Source: Sclerodactyla briareus (taxonomy: Eukaryota > Echinodermata > Holothuroidea > Dendrochirotida > Sclerodactylidae). From it: a stretch of 64,000 nt of DNA. The notes under the pieces were generated by a model. That model saw only the letters and a list, made by a program, of their open reading frames with translations, ran no database searches and had not been told where the DNA came from. Below, one piece after another: positions 1 through 11,440 of the stretch; within the stretch, counting starts at the first letter, position 1, and each line of letters begins with the position of its first letter. Location: positions 62,001 through 126,000 of the forward strand of contig JAODTK010001043.1 in NCBI GenBank assembly GCA_026419785.1, written 5' to 3'. The translations under genes were made by a program, and so were the position numbers.

Positions 1-950
1 AATGATTATTCATACTGTATACCATACCGATTCTCCCAACGGAGAATCGCCGCATCCTCCCAAACAGGAGAAATCTCCTGGACGCTTAAGATTCACGTAT
101 CGGAACGAGTAAAGCCAGCATCATTTTTGGCGCATTCGCGTTCCATAATGTGCTATTTTTAGGATCTAATTCCACATTAGTGGCGCTATGCACAATATAG
201 GCACCAATCTCCGTAGACACGATCGGCAAGTATTCGGCTACCGAAAACATCACATTTTGTCGGGGTGGGTGAGCTCATGATTTTCAGGAACCCCTCACCC
301 CCCACCCCCCACCCCCCACCCTCCCCCCCCCCCCGAAAAAGGTCAAATTTTCGATTTTTGCAGGTCAATTTTGCGGTAACTAGTTAGGATAATAGTTATG
401 GCCCCCAAAGTGGGAGAAGTATACATACAACTAATAAAAAGACAAAGTCTTTGTTGTCATTTGATGGGGTCGGGGGTAGAGATTTGGGGGGTAAAGGTTT
501 GTAAAAGGGCAAATTTCAGGTCAATTTTCAACTGTAAACAACTTGTCAAGGATTTTTTGAATTTTTTTGTGGCCACCTGACCCTCATTTTTATGCTTATT
601 GAAAGCCCAAAACAAGGGTACTTTGAAGGAGATTATGGGACCTTCAGAAGACCATCATCATATTTTTTGAAGATTCTTTGTCCAAGATGTCTAAAATTAG
701 ACGCGTAGCCCTTGAAGGGTTAAGTCAATTCGGTGCATAGGCCTATTCCGACCTGACTGTAAGTAATTATGAACAACGACTCGAGAAAATAATAGACTAG
801 AGCACCAATGGTGTTGTCGCTCAAACCGCACAAATGTACTGAGACGAATTACAATCATGTGATAGGTCATTACATTACAGAACATTGGTAAAGTGACTTT
901 TTCGAAAGACACGAAGAGCTAACACAAAAAAAGCATTTTCAATCAATGGC
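1..950. other. No gene recognised; C-rich tract at about 289-335
   Basis: I find no conserved protein motif, RNA gene or transposon signature here. The only clear structure is a low-complexity run of C with scattered A at about 289-335. Open frames are short (60-71 residues) and carry no recognisable family motif. Confidence 0.6.
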
Positions 951-1029
951 CTATTGGGGCCCATTTCACACCGTGACCTTGATCTCCAGATATGTCTAAA
1001 ATAAAATCCTAACCATTTCCCACATGATG

Positions 1030-1051
1030 GGCCCAGAGCCCACTCTGGGCC
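1030..1051. repeat. Short perfect hairpin (GGCCCAGAG arms)
   Basis: GGCCCAGAG at 1030-1038 is followed by CCCA and then its exact complement CTCTGGGCC at 1043-1051. It sits in a small cluster of GGGCCC words between about 957 and 1225. Function unknown. Confidence 0.7.
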
Positions 1052-1189
1052 GCGGGTCCTTAATCTCTGAGCACCTTGGAGGTATGGCTATAGTCCAGTA
1101 TATGACCGAACATCGGCACTGTGCAGCAGAATTTGTAGGAGAATACAAAATGTTGTGGCATTTCATATAATTTCATTCATTTCGTATAA

Positions 1190-1205
1190 TGGGCCCTAGG
1201 GCCCA
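1190..1205. repeat. 16-bp perfect palindrome
   Basis: TGGGCCCTAGGGCCCA is its own reverse complement. Another GGGCCC follows near 1218. Nothing links it to a gene. Confidence 0.7.
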
Positions 1206-1589
1206 AAAATGAGCACTGGGCCCAAAATTCCCGAAGGTCACTGCTTCTATCATTCACGACCCACTTGAACACTCCACGTACTATACTACAATCGCAATTA
1301 GCTCATCGCACAGTCGCCATATTCTGATATCAGACAAAGGTAGTCATAAATGTTGATCAGGCATACTTATCTAACCCGTATTTCTACAGCGAAGGCTCGT
1401 TTCAAGTATATTCGTACGTGGTGGTCTAACCTAAAATAGTATCAGTCTCTGACCTGGGTTAGCCCAAATCCCAAAACTTCAAATGCCGAATTATTTCCTC
1501 AAAGTCAGTCAAGTTGTTCCCGTAACTAACTAGACATTGACAAGCGAGTGAATCGCCAACGTGTTCATCTTCACTTTTGATAATTCAGT

Positions 1590-1712
1590 GGGTGCCAGTG
1601 GCGGCGGAACCGGGGGGGGGGGGGGGGAGGGGGGCTGGGGATGGGGGCTCAGCCCCCCATTGAAAAAAATGAGGGGGCAAACGCTTGTTTGGAGCCCCAC
1701 TCCCCCCCCCAA
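1590..1712. repeat. G/C-run dispersed repeat, copy 1
   Basis: The sequence GTGGCGGCGGAACC leads into a long G run, then CAGCCCCCCATTG, a short A-rich spacer, a G run, and ending C runs before AATATTTG. The same layout of G or C runs 20-60 bp apart around a short AT spacer recurs near 5.2, 17.9 and 62.4 kb. I infer a dispersed non-coding repeat family. Open frames through it are proline/glycine artefacts. Confidence 0.55.
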
Positions 1713-2810
1713 TATTTGCAGTGTTTAGAAATCATTCAATGTATTTATTTGATGCTATCCCTGATTTTTTAATAATATTCAACATTTCTAGGAATACTCC
1801 GTGAATATGACATCCATGATATTAACACCTGGGGGCTATATATAGCATATGAGTCATCTTCCATTTGCAATCTTTGCGGTCCCGTAATGGCCGTTAGGCT
1901 CGTGTGCAGAAGGCCTGATGCGCGTCGCATCGGTTTGACATATTCACTGTTTTCTGCATTCCTCACCCAATGCACCATCACTGTAACCTATGTACACACT
2001 GATGTCTAATATGCCTAAGTACTCATAGCCCGTTGGTCAATCTTGCGTCCAGGCAACCCATCAAATCAAATCAATCGAAATATGACCTAAGTCAGATGGC
2101 CATTAAAATGAATTTAACAATTGTACGCTTCGGTGTATACGCATTATAAACACAGTGGTGCAGTATTAATTTTCCTTGTATTCGTTTCGCTGGTAATATG
2201 CCTCGTCACGTGATTAACGAAGGCTGAAACTATTTCGAATTAATTCAAGACAAACCATGTTCCTACTCAGCATGTGCTTCATGCTTCATTCTTCAGATGA
2301 GTGAAGAATATGTGAAAATTAAGTAGGCTAACTATTATGAGAAGTATTCATTTTGAAAATGGTATGTAGTTGAATGTACATAAGTTGGTAGGCTATATTT
2401 CAGCAAAAGAGCATACCAAATTTAAAAGAATAAAATTTCGGTGGGATCACCCACATCACGACAGGTAAGGATTACTTTGGTCGGTCAATCTTCAAATTTT
2501 GCAATTTCAAATGTGTTGTTTAACATCTGCTTAAATATAATGTAAAAATATATATACACATGGCATAGCTATACATTCACGGAAAAGACAGAGGCATCTC
2601 AACCTGTCAAACACGCTACTTACTCAGGAAGAGTGTTTTAAATGTAAATATGCTGAGATCCAATGAATACCTTGTACGAAGTGACATTTTCCATTTAACT
2701 TGTATTAAAACTTAGATTCAAATTGCATTTTCTATGATTTGTTCTTGATATTCATGCCATTCAACATGAGACTGTATTGTATGCCTAGATATTGTAGAAC
2801 TGGCCACTCG
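1713..2810. other. No gene recognised
   Basis: AT-rich sequence with no motif I can assign on either strand. The open frame at 1769-1981 (minus) has no recognisable domain. Confidence 0.6.
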
Positions 2811-2814
2811 GCAA

Positions 2815-2965
2815 ATGCCGTTTCGCCATAAAGAGGGCCTGGAAAACCCCAAACATTCTTAACGCTTCGCGCCAACCATGGGTGGCGCTACGCTTAGATA
2901 GAAAACGTCACATAGCCCCCCCCCCCCCCATACAAAAATACCATTCGGAGCGCTGGTGGGTGCCC
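2815..2965. repeat. C-run dispersed repeat with GCGC palindrome, copy A
   Basis: TAACGCTTCGCGCCAAC, then GGTGGCGCTACGCTTAGATAG, then a C run. A close relative lies at about 7495-7640 (ACGCTCCGCGCAAC, GGCGCTTCGCTTAGATAG, C run), and a shorter one at 18655-18785 (GACGCTCCGCTTAGGTAG, C runs). The shared order supports one repeat family. Two of the three copies lie a few hundred bp upstream of the EGF-like exon copies. Confidence 0.55.
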
Positions 2966-2984
2966 AAGGTCAATCTAATTTATT

Positions 2985-3469
2985 TTGACAAGGAAGTGCC
3001 AGCCCGAGGAAAACATATCCCCACTGATCAGATGCAGACAGGTCTGAAATCTCATTAATTTACGCCAAAACTGGATTCTCGGCCCGATCTAAAATTCCTC
3101 TACTTGTTATCGGGACCAATGAGGTCCAATAAGTTCTGTTTCAAATTCGACGATTTTGGGGAAATCGCATAAATTACGCAGACTTGACTCGGATACAATC
3201 CGACAAACAAGTCACTGAAAAATCTGAAAATTAGGCAAAACTCAGTTTCGAATCTATTTGACTTTCATCATCACTAGGGTGGACAGACACGTGTGCCGAG
3301 TTCTGCTCTATACAACATTTGGTTTTAGTTATTACGCATATCTGAAAATCTTCCGGTTGCTGCGGAAACGACTAGGCCAAAACCTGATATTCCGAAGGTG
3401 GGGACCTAATAACAAACTACTTTCCTCAGTTATACGCTCGATTCAGCTTTTTCCATGTTTTCTGTTAAG
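2985..3469 (+). repeat. Duplicated intron-like flank of EGF exon copy 1
   Basis: This stretch aligns with 8068-8420 in the same order: CCCGAGGAAA, GATCTAAAA, TATCGGGACCA/TCTCGGGACCA with TGAGGT, AATCCGACAAAC/AACCCGACAAAC, TGAAAATCT near the right side, then CGAGGCCAAA-type sequence, GGTGGGGACCTAAT/AGTGGGGACATAAT, and TTTTCTGTTAAG/TTTTTGTTAAG just before the exon. Divergence is heavy with many indels, so this is an old duplication. It carries a plausible splice acceptor at 3468-3469. Confidence 0.65.
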
Positions 3470-3590
3470 AGAATCCCGTGACATGTGCGAATTCCCCGTG
3501 TCAGAACGGCGCAGTGTGCTATGATCTTCCAGGGTCCCAGGGCTTCTTCTGCCATTGCAGCGCGGGTTCACGGCGACACCTGTTGCGGGA
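3470..3590 (+). pseudogene. EGF-like exon, copy 1 (damaged)
   Basis: Read from 3472, the translation gives cysteines in the order C-x4-C-x6-C-x10-C-x-C within TCANSPCQNGAVC and FFCHC, which is the EGF-like spacing of the first five cysteines (a calcium-free or Notch/fibropellin-like EGF module of an extracellular protein). A 2-bp difference from copy 2 just after the fifth cysteine throws the sixth cysteine out of frame. The splice donor seen in copy 2 (GTGAGT) reads GGAGTG here, having lost one T. AG at 3468-3469 is a plausible acceptor. I infer a decayed exon from an EGF-repeat gene on the plus strand. No neighbouring coding exon is recognisable, so the parent gene cannot be named. An assembly indel could mimic either lesion. 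Confidence 0.6.
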
Positions 3591-5200
3591 GTGTGTAATG
3601 AATGTCACTGCGACCAGAGGGGGAGGGAGGGGGAGGGGGACGACTTGTGATGTCGGCATATGTAGTAAACACATTCTGGTACAGTGGAAAATGACATTTC
3701 ACTGTAAGCCCCACGAGCTGTTCTCACCAAAGATTCCACCACTGTAACTTACTGTCGCCGTGTCCTGGTTTTGGCTTAGTGAATCTCGAGGAAAATTACA
3801 AAGTACAGGACGTCCTCTAAAAATCAATAATTCAAACGGCGATACTTAACAAACAGACTACAAAATCAAATGAGCCAAGAGTCTCTGAATAGATTATATC
3901 AGATGATTATGCCTATACAAATTGTCTGAAAACTGATTACAGTTTAGGTTAGACTGAGAAGAAACCTCCTTCATTCTACTCACAGCATATACGCAAAATA
4001 GACTGTCACTTTAGAATTAGGTCCGCATGCACGTAGCTGCCGTAGACACTGTGGGTGCTGATCCACTGACAAAATGAATGTGATGCCTTCGTGTAGATAC
4101 ATTATGATAGATATATAACATTCGGTAAAAGTGTGAAATGACTGTAACTTGTACTGTATTTTTGTATGTAGCATCTATTTTTAGAAGTTCGTAACTTGAC
4201 TTCAACGATTACGATGCAGCAACTTGGGGCAAGTTCAACGGTTTTACAGGACTACTCTGTGCAGCTCCGTACGGTGCATGTGCAGTGCTTAAGTTAGTTG
4301 CGTGTCGCCTTGTCAATGGGGGGACGGCGACAGTGGGACCCAGCGCTCCGGCGTTTTAGGTCGTCATCCCTTATCGACCAGATCTGCTCATTGTCTTGAG
4401 TTGTCTACGTTGTTGATTTTTGTTAGTAATCACTAGAGTAAACCCGTGTGTCTGTAGGTTAGCTTCTGTTGTGCCGTGTGTGGGGGAAACAAAGGAGGGG
4501 TGGATGTTTTTATGCCGATCATTATGTATTCACATCATCATCGTTATTCCTTTTATGAGAATTTCGGTTAATGATGCACATGGGTTTGAGAAAGGTCAGA
4601 GTAATGTCGCCAAACTTTCTATTTATGTGATTCGAACCACCCTCGTCTCTGGTCATTTGAGAGTTAGAAAGTGGAAAGAAAAAGTTACTGATCATAATAT
4701 TGTATTGGTGTCCTCATTTACACAAACCAGCAGGGCGAAAAAAAAAATCACGATCAGTGCATGCATGATGTACAATAATTCACTGGACCAGCCAAATTGT
4801 TGAAATTTAATGTTCAGTGTAAGAGCTATCGGCATGCGACGATGGCAAGTGAACTATGCGGAAATTGTCAAACCGCTGCCGGGGGAGGTTAACCTGCCAA
4901 TGTGAGGATCCTTTAGGGTGGAAACGACCTGTGACGGTAAGGTCCTATATATCTCTTGACAAGTTGTAGGCGGGCGAATAGGCGGTGGTGTAGTCATATA
5001 GAATACCACCCGTAGACGGTGAGCATTGCTATTCACCCCGGCTCTCCCGGTTAGTCTTACAAAAGTTACACCAACTGTAAAGATTCGGAGTTGGACCAAC
5101 TCCTGGACGTCAATCTGGTAGATTAGATGGCGGTCTCATTTTCGACTCGGCACAAATTTGTGACATGGTAACTAGGCCCCCCTAACATGGAACCACACGA
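3591..5200. other. No gene recognised
   Basis: Contains a small palindrome at about 3679-3705 (TACAGTGGAAAATG against CATTTCACTGTA) and a GGGAGG-rich patch at 3618-3640. Open frames at 3980-4205 (minus) and 4420-4803 (plus) show no recognisable domain. Confidence 0.55.
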
Positions 5201-5204
5201 TAAG

Positions 5205-5290
5205 ACCAGAGGCGGCGCAGGCGGGGGACGGGGGAAGCGTCCCCCAAAAAAATTAAAGTGGGGGGCGTCCCCTCCTCAAATTTGGACCAA
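5205..5290. repeat. G/C-run dispersed repeat, copy 2
   Basis: GAGGCGGCGCAGGCGGGGGACGG and GCGTCCCCC, then an A-rich spacer and GGGGGGCGTCCCC. Short inverted GGGGGAC/GTCCCCC arms are visible. It resembles the copies near 1.6, 17.9 and 62.4 kb. Non-coding. Confidence 0.5.
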
Positions 5291-6790
5291 ATGAAATTTG
5301 AAAACTAACATTGTTACAATACAATCACCAAGTGAAAAGGGGTAGCTACGTTCAAAAGACACCAATTTGTACCACTTTTAGTGTCTTTCAAACGTACGTA
5401 ATAATTTTTAACTTAGTTGGTCAAACTATTGTAAAATTCGAGGAGGAAACCAAAGTGTTAAAACAGGTTAATCTTTCCAGTGGTTGGTTCATCCCACCTA
5501 CGCAGACTGCAAGTCCGATACGCTACCACGTGACCACAGTGGGATGGCAACTGGGGCGGGAAAGGGGGCTACATGGAGGTGAGCATTCATAATTACTCAG
5601 TTTCGATCAGGGCACTGAAAATTCACCATAATGAGGAAGAAAGTCGATTTCTTAGATGGGGGGCGGGTGCGAGGTGTGGAACATCCCTTCCCCCAGGCTC
5701 TCCTAAGCGGGAATGCTGTCCCAAAACCCATCTGATATGCATATCATTCTTCATACATACCTTTTTTTACGAACGATGAAATCGCTTGTAGATGTAGTAG
5801 TTTCGGTGCGATGGTTACATCTGGTAGTCTTGACGCAGTCGCTTTGGCGATTTCCATCCTGAATGTTGTAAATGTGTTTTTTTCTTTAATCTCCACAGTA
5901 CATTCTTGACGTGATGAAATGTGCCATTTCACGTAAGATGAAAATAGATTTGATCTAAGAATATTTTTGTCCCTTTTGTGCAACATGACAACATTGTGGG
6001 CCAAAGCGACGTAGACTTGATATAAACCGTACAAGCTTCTTTACCCCATAAGTAATATAATAAGCCGGATCGGGGGCTATACACTGTTTAAACTGCAACA
6101 ACGTTCTGCACTCTGATTTGATTCTTACGAGCGATGAAACTCGCTTGCTATTTACTCGGGCTGTGACTTTTGTAGGCTTGTACAATTTAATTCTGTAGCT
6201 TCGTACAATAGGTTTTTGATCAACATTTACAACACCGAAAATAAGAATTTATCAAGAAGGAATGATGCCATTTGAAGCTAATTGACCCGAAGCCACTGTT
6301 TCGGCTATTGCGCAGCGATTGCGGCTTGTTTGGTATCCGCCGCAGCGTTCAGAAAATATGAAATCCTTCAAATGGGCAAATAAAAAAGAAGATCCCATCT
6401 TAACGTGAGGCCAAAAACCTGGTTGGAGGTTGTCAAAACAATTCCAAATCAGACAAAATTAGAAATTCCAGCAGACATTGGCCGTTTCCCGTAATTTAGG
6501 TGAAAGGAGCGAGCATGTCGATTGCGCAAGTCACGTTGAGTTCGCGCCCCGCCCACAAGTACCACCTTGATTCAAGATCGACAGCGAGCGAACGAAGTAG
6601 CACAGGCGTTTGTTTAGGCAATCACAGATGGTAAAGTCATCCTGCAACATATGAGTAAATGAGGTGGATGACAAGGTGAACAAAGTCAAACGCCTGTTTA
6701 ACAGGCTAGTACGACTGATTGCAGAATAAATGACATGCAGCGAGTCGGTTTGTGGCCACAGATAGGCCCTACGTAAAACAACAATGACTA
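5291..6790. other. No gene recognised; shared palindrome near 6.69 kb
   Basis: No protein family recognised. At 6692-6706 lies the palindrome GCCTGTTTAACAGGC. Its surroundings (GAGTAAATGAGG, GCTGAACAA/GGTGAACAA, GTCAAACGCCTGTTT) recur near 24.56-24.63 kb, indicating another dispersed repeat. Confidence 0.5.
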
Positions 6791-6795
6791 TCAAG

Positions 6796-6895
6796 CTTAC
6801 GTGTCATTTTCCCGTAGTGGTATTTGTACACTTCTCGTACGCTGACGTGTCGCGTCCCTGGTTCTAGTCCCCGCCGAAAAAGATTTTTTTTTATT
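6796..6895 (+). repeat. Possible tRNA-like SINE head
   Basis: GTAGTGGTATTTGTACAC resembles an internal A-box region, and about 30 bp on CCTGGTTCTAGTCCCCGCC resembles a pol III B box (GGTTCNANNCC). A T-rich run follows. This is the order expected of a tRNA-derived head, but the 5' part does not fold convincingly by eye. Confidence 0.3.
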
Positions 6896-7494
6896 AGGTT
6901 TTTTAGGTTTTTTATGCAGTTCGGCGGCTCCGTGGGGTCTAATTATTACGGACCATTTGTAAATCTATTTTAATGTTAGGAAATTTTTGTACGTAGTACG
7001 CGCGCGTACGTGTTTGACCTCTACAGAGGTTTGCGTGTCTGCACAACGACCTGCACGTTGGACCTAAGGCACGCCCCTCCAAATTCGATGCTGGTTTCAA
7101 ATCTCAAATTCTTGTTTAAATCAACAAAGTCAATTCGCATTTTCTCAAGATGGGAAGAGCTGTAACAGAAATTCAGGGGTGCTAGAGACACAAATGGAAA
7201 CTTTCTCACGTGAAATAGCGCAAAAGTCATACGTATAACCAATCCTTATGACTTCAGCGTCCTTATGATGGATTAAAGGTCACCTCACCTCAACGGCGAA
7301 ACTCTTTCATGAACCACGAACATTATTCACGTGACACCCTTCCAAAATCGACTATCCCTAATATGTTCACTATTTCATCGCGAGGATGAGTGCGTGCATT
7401 CTGGTTTTAATAACTACGATTTTGCAGACATGACCCCAGTTTTATGACTTGGACATACAGCTCACCAACGTCGGAAGCGCCGTTCCGGCCATTG

Positions 7495-7640
7495 GGAGGT
7501 TTGATAAAACCCTAAATTTCTGAGACGCTCCGCGCAACAATGCTGGCGCTTCGCTTAGATAGTAACACACTTAGTCATCAAAAATTTGGTCTGCGCCCCC
7601 CCCCCCCTGATTTTGTAGGCTTCCGCCGCCGCCTGGAGAA
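7495..7640. repeat. C-run dispersed repeat with GCGC palindrome, copy B
   Basis: Carries ACGCTCCGCGCAAC, GGCGCTTCGCTTAGATAG and a C run of about 13, in the same order as 2815-2965. Ends in CTTCCGCCGCCGCC. It lies about 0.8 kb upstream of EGF copy 2, roughly as copy A lies upstream of EGF copy 1, so it may belong to the same duplication. Confidence 0.5.
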
Positions 7641-7907
7641 GACGCCAAAAAACACAGCTAACTGATATTCCAGTCAATTAGACCGTGTTAGACTAGAGTC
7701 AACCCACGACATCAGTGTAACAAATTACAGGTGGTCATTTTGGGTTTGATTTAAGTGGAGGTCAGCATAGAGCAGGACCACTAGCAAGCCTGCTTTTCAT
7801 ATTGACCCTGATACCTACTATCTCATGGAGCGTAGGCTTGTAATGTTGCACGCTTGAGGACAAACACCCCAATTATTTAAATGTTAAGATCAATGCCGCC
7901 GGTGCTT
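7641..7907. other. No feature recognised
   Basis: Ordinary AT-rich sequence between the C-run repeat and the first TA array. No motif assigned. Confidence 0.5.
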
Positions 7908-7939
7908 TAAGATATATATATATATATAATAAATATACT

Positions 7940-7982
<43 letters not shown>

Positions 7983-8062
7983 ATATATTATATATATAGA
8001 GAATAATATATATTATATATATATATATATATAATAGAATATATAGTATATAATATATATAA
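7908..8062. repeat. (TA)n microsatellite
   Basis: Almost pure TA dinucleotide with a few interruptions (AATATA, GAATAATATA). Confidence 0.9.
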
Positions 8063-8067
8063 TTTTG

Positions 8068-8420
8068 AAAGAATTCCCATGACCCGAGGAAATATTCGAC
8101 TTGGCTCAGATGCGAGGTTCGAAAAATCTTCAGAAAGTTCGCAAACTGAACCTCGGTCGATCTAAAACTGACCTGTATCTTCTCGGGACCATATGAGGTT
8201 GTTCATACCGAGGGAAATGAGAGTATCGCATACATGACGCAAGAACTTGAACTTCGGATAAAACCCGACAAACCTCTGAAAATGATAAAAATCATGTTTT
8301 CATGAGTTATATGCGCCATACCCGAAAATCTCCATGACCTGCAAAAACGACGAGGCCAAACATGATATCCCAGAAGTGGGGACATAATTAACGGAATACT
8401 TTCCCTTGCTTTTTGTTAAG
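8068..8420 (+). repeat. Duplicated intron-like flank of EGF exon copy 2
   Basis: Second copy of the block at 2985-3469. Shared landmarks in order include GACCCGAGGAAA, TCAGATGC, GATCTAAAA, CTCGGGACCA, ACCCGACAAAC, CGAGGCCAAAC, GTGGGGACATAAT and a T-rich tract before GTTAAG at 8415-8420, a plausible splice acceptor. Confidence 0.65.
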
Positions 8421-8536
8421 CGAATTCCGTGACATGGGTGACAATCTCCCGTGCAGGAACGCGCCATGTGCTATGACCGCAGGTCTTTCGTCTTTTTGCC
8501 AATGCAACGGGGGCTACACGGGCGACAACTGTTGCG
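8421..8536 (+). pseudogene. EGF-like exon, copy 2 (damaged at the start)
   Basis: In one frame the translation runs LPCRNAPCAM...FCQCNGGYTGDNCC, matching cysteines 2 to 6 of an EGF module with the typical G-Y-T-G before the last cysteine. A good splice donor follows immediately (GCG then GTGAGT at 8537). The part that should hold cysteine 1 is in another frame (TGT of copy 1 is TGG here, with an extra base nearby). The damage is therefore complementary to copy 1: start broken here, end broken there. Both look like dead or dying exons of a plus-strand EGF-repeat gene. (TA)n arrays sit on both sides. Confidence 0.6.
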
Positions 8537-8563
8537 GTGAGTGAAATGTGATGGGATGTGATG

Positions 8564-8706
<143 letters not shown>

Positions 8707-8769
8707 TTAGTGGGGAATTCGATATTTTATCCAAGTTTAAACAGAGTAACTCTGCTATCCGGCTACCGG

Positions 8770-9435
8770 TATGTACCTGCATATTATTATTATTATTATT
8801 ATTCCACAAACCGTCCTCCTTGGCTGTACTTGTAATGTCTGTCCCTCAGACCTCGGAGTCCTACCTGAACTGTCTAGCACCCGTCTGCGTATATGGGGCA
8901 CTGCCATGTAAGTGCTGTCTTTGTTAGGGGGCGTCCTCCGTGTTGGAATCTGTTCCAGGTGGCCATCTAAAGAAAGTTGTCGCACACTGCTCCCAGTGCC
9001 TCGATCACCACCGGTACAACTCTGGCCTTGGTTTGTCCCACATCCTCTGGATCTCCAGCCGCAGGTCCTGGAAATTTTATCCTTTTCTCTCTCTTTCTCA
9101 ATTATGTGGGTGTCGTTCGGTATTGCCACGTCAATTATGGTGGTTCCGTTCGTGGCTTTGTCCACTACTACCGGGTCCGGGGTACCGTGCGCTGATTACC
9201 TCTGTCAGCTCGCACCTCGAAGTCTCAGAGGATCTTGGCCTTCTCGTTTTCCTCCGTCGGTTTCGGATTGCGGAGCCACGTATTGTCACTTTAACGTCCT
9301 GGACGCAAGTCCCGGAACCACTGTAAGGTGGCAACACACGACTAAAGGCTTAACGGAACACATCCAATTGTTAGTAAACGTGCCGACGGCTATGGTTTAA
9401 AACGCCCATTATCTGTGTTACAGCCGCCCTGATGG
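8770..9435 (-). mobile_element. LINE fragment: C-terminal endonuclease-like region with (AAT)n tail
   Basis: On the minus strand the frames, taken in order, read AKIL-stop-DFEVRADRG, then TPDPVVVDKATN, TTIIDVAIPND, then EKEREKDKI. This resembles the C-terminal part of a large animal LINE family whose ORF ends with a P-D...(about 14)...D nuclease-like signature followed by DVAIPxD and a charged KEREK segment. Downstream come fragments resembling WDK and GALGAV-type sequence, and the element ends in (AAT)n (ATT on the plus strand at about 8781-8803), a normal LINE 3' tail. A stop in place of the expected Trp and at least two frameshifts show it is dead. A second piece of the same family lies at 12380-12612. 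Confidence 0.6.
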
Positions 9436-9595
9436 CGTTTAAACGCAGGAATACCTCACATATATTCAAGAGACTATGAATGATTTAAAGTATTTGGGAG
9501 AGAGCAAGAGAGCATTATTGTGGGCGAAAATAAGGATGTTCTGTCACTGACGTCATCTTCGTGACTCACCCAAAACCAATTGACCGATTGATGGA

Positions 9596-9681
9596 CCCGA
9601 GGTCATATGACGAAAACAATAAGTCGACTTGTTTAGCCCGAGGTCATATTGACGAAAACAACAACAAATCCGACTTGTTAA
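9596..9681. repeat. 41-bp tandem duplication
   Basis: CCCGAGGTCATATGACGAAAACAA (9596) recurs as CCCGAGGTCATATTGACGAAAACAA (9637), each followed by a CGACTTGTT-type end. Two units only. Confidence 0.7.
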
Positions 9682-9689
9682 TAGTTGTC

Positions 9690-11395
9690 ACTCAGGGCTT
9701 CATTTTGCAATCCTATTATTTTTTTGTTGGTCACATGCCCAACCCTTTACATGGAAACTCGCATGATATTTATTCTTAAGTGGGCAACTCGTAATACAAT
9801 CCAACTTTGAAGCAGTTATGGAGATTCCTGACTGATCCGGTAACTATTTAGTAATTCTCACCTGTCAAAAACCAATATGGGGAATGAAATAAGTTCTAAA
9901 CTTTCTTAACTCAATAATTGGTCTTTTGGGTAATTTAAATTGAGATGCAAGCTTGTCAGAAAGTGAACTGAAGTTGAACAGAAAGTTGGCCGTTTAGCGC
10001 TAGCCTAAAAACACATGAGGCCTCTGAGTTGTGAACGCAGGCTTCAGTACAGTTACTAAAGCCCGCGAGCGCAGGCTAGGTTAGCTCGGGGGGTTTTTCG
10101 ACCTCGCGACGAGTATGTTCCGCTTCCCTACATATATCACAGGAATACACACAGTCGCGAGTCAGCAACTTGGTTAGCCTAACGTTAGGCGTATGCCCCA
10201 GCTTGCCACCTAGGCGACATAGAAATTAACATTACAAATTTACAAATTACAAACAAAACCTGATAATCAAGCCTGCCAACATAGAAGTTTACTAAACAAA
10301 GAAACAAAAAGTTGAATAATACACTGGTTTTTTGCATCTGGTGAAAGGGAGTGTTTTTAGGAATAATTTGATGCAGGTAATGTTGGACATTCAAACAACA
10401 GCACGTTTTCTATCATTTAAATAATACGCGCTGATCGACTCGCGATTGTGATCGATTACGATTGGCCCAGTGAACCTAGGCTTAAGGCCTAGCCTAGGTC
10501 TCCTATCGGCTACAGGTACGGTCGGAATGGGGACGTATGTTGGGAAGGATTCGTGTGACATCATGATTGTGGGAAATATTGACAAAAAGTCACATTGATT
10601 ATTGCTTTGGTTCAGCACAACTGTATCACATTAGGCTACTTTAGGTGCCCCTACTAAAGTATGTTAGAGAGGCTTTAGAGTGTGACTAGGGGGCTGAAGG
10701 AACTTTGTGTCAATTGTAAGTTATAAAGGTATAAAATTTTACTAGGGCATTGAGCTAAATTTAGTTAAAATGCCGGGTTCATTATCCTAATCCTAGGTCA
10801 ACAAAATTGATTTGTTTTAACTATCCGAACTTAGGCCTATACAATTTATTTAAATGTGTGTAGATATGAAGTTGTGAGTGATAAATAGGGCAGGCTAGAC
10901 TTAAAATGTAATAATGGTGTTACTGACCAATAATGTTGTTACATATATGATGTGGAACACTGGCCATTGTGGAAAAACATAATGTAGGGTGTAGTTCGCA
11001 CGAATATTTTAGGCGTGGCATGTCAGTCAAATAAGTGGCCAAGTTGAAAGCCTCCATACAGTCTATGCCTACGCATAATCTTGGTGGGTCCACCTAAGGC
11101 TGAACCAACTTTCCAATGTGGCGCACCAGTAAAAAAGAAGGTTGTCTTTCAATTACTTCACAGTACATGTAAGAAAATCTCAACCAATCTGATTTAGTTT
11201 GTTTTCATAACTCCAATGAGATTTTTGGGCTGACAATTTAACGTCAACGTAACATTTACTTTCATTTCAGAAAATCCCCAATTTGGATTGTTGTTTTAAA
11301 CACCTAAGACAATGTAATCATCAAATCTGATTTATTTTTTTTTATTTAGCTTAACATGGACAAAATTTGGTATTTACGAAATGGGATTCCTATCA
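9690..11395. other. No gene recognised
   Basis: AT-rich sequence without a recognisable protein motif. It contains a short inverted repeat at about 10476-10499 (CCTAGGCT against AGCCTAGG). The minus-strand frames at 10185-10618 have no assignable domain. Confidence 0.55.
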
Positions 11396-11398
11396 TTA

Positions 11399-11440
11399 GG
11401 TGAGAGGATGCATTCCTTTAGGGTAAGGCATCCTCTCACC
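11399..11440. repeat. Perfect 13-bp-stem hairpin, 42 nt
   Basis: GGTGAGAGGATGC (11399-11411) is followed by a 16-nt loop and its exact complement GCATCCTCTCACC (11428-11440). It is too short for a standard animal pre-miRNA. It has no thymine run typical of pol III termination. Role unknown. Confidence 0.75.

Noticed and set aside
8755..9165. Host gene of 136 residues on the minus strand
   Set aside because: Its start is the TTIIDVAIPND part of a LINE C-terminus, it then shifts frame, and it ends in an (AAT)n tail.
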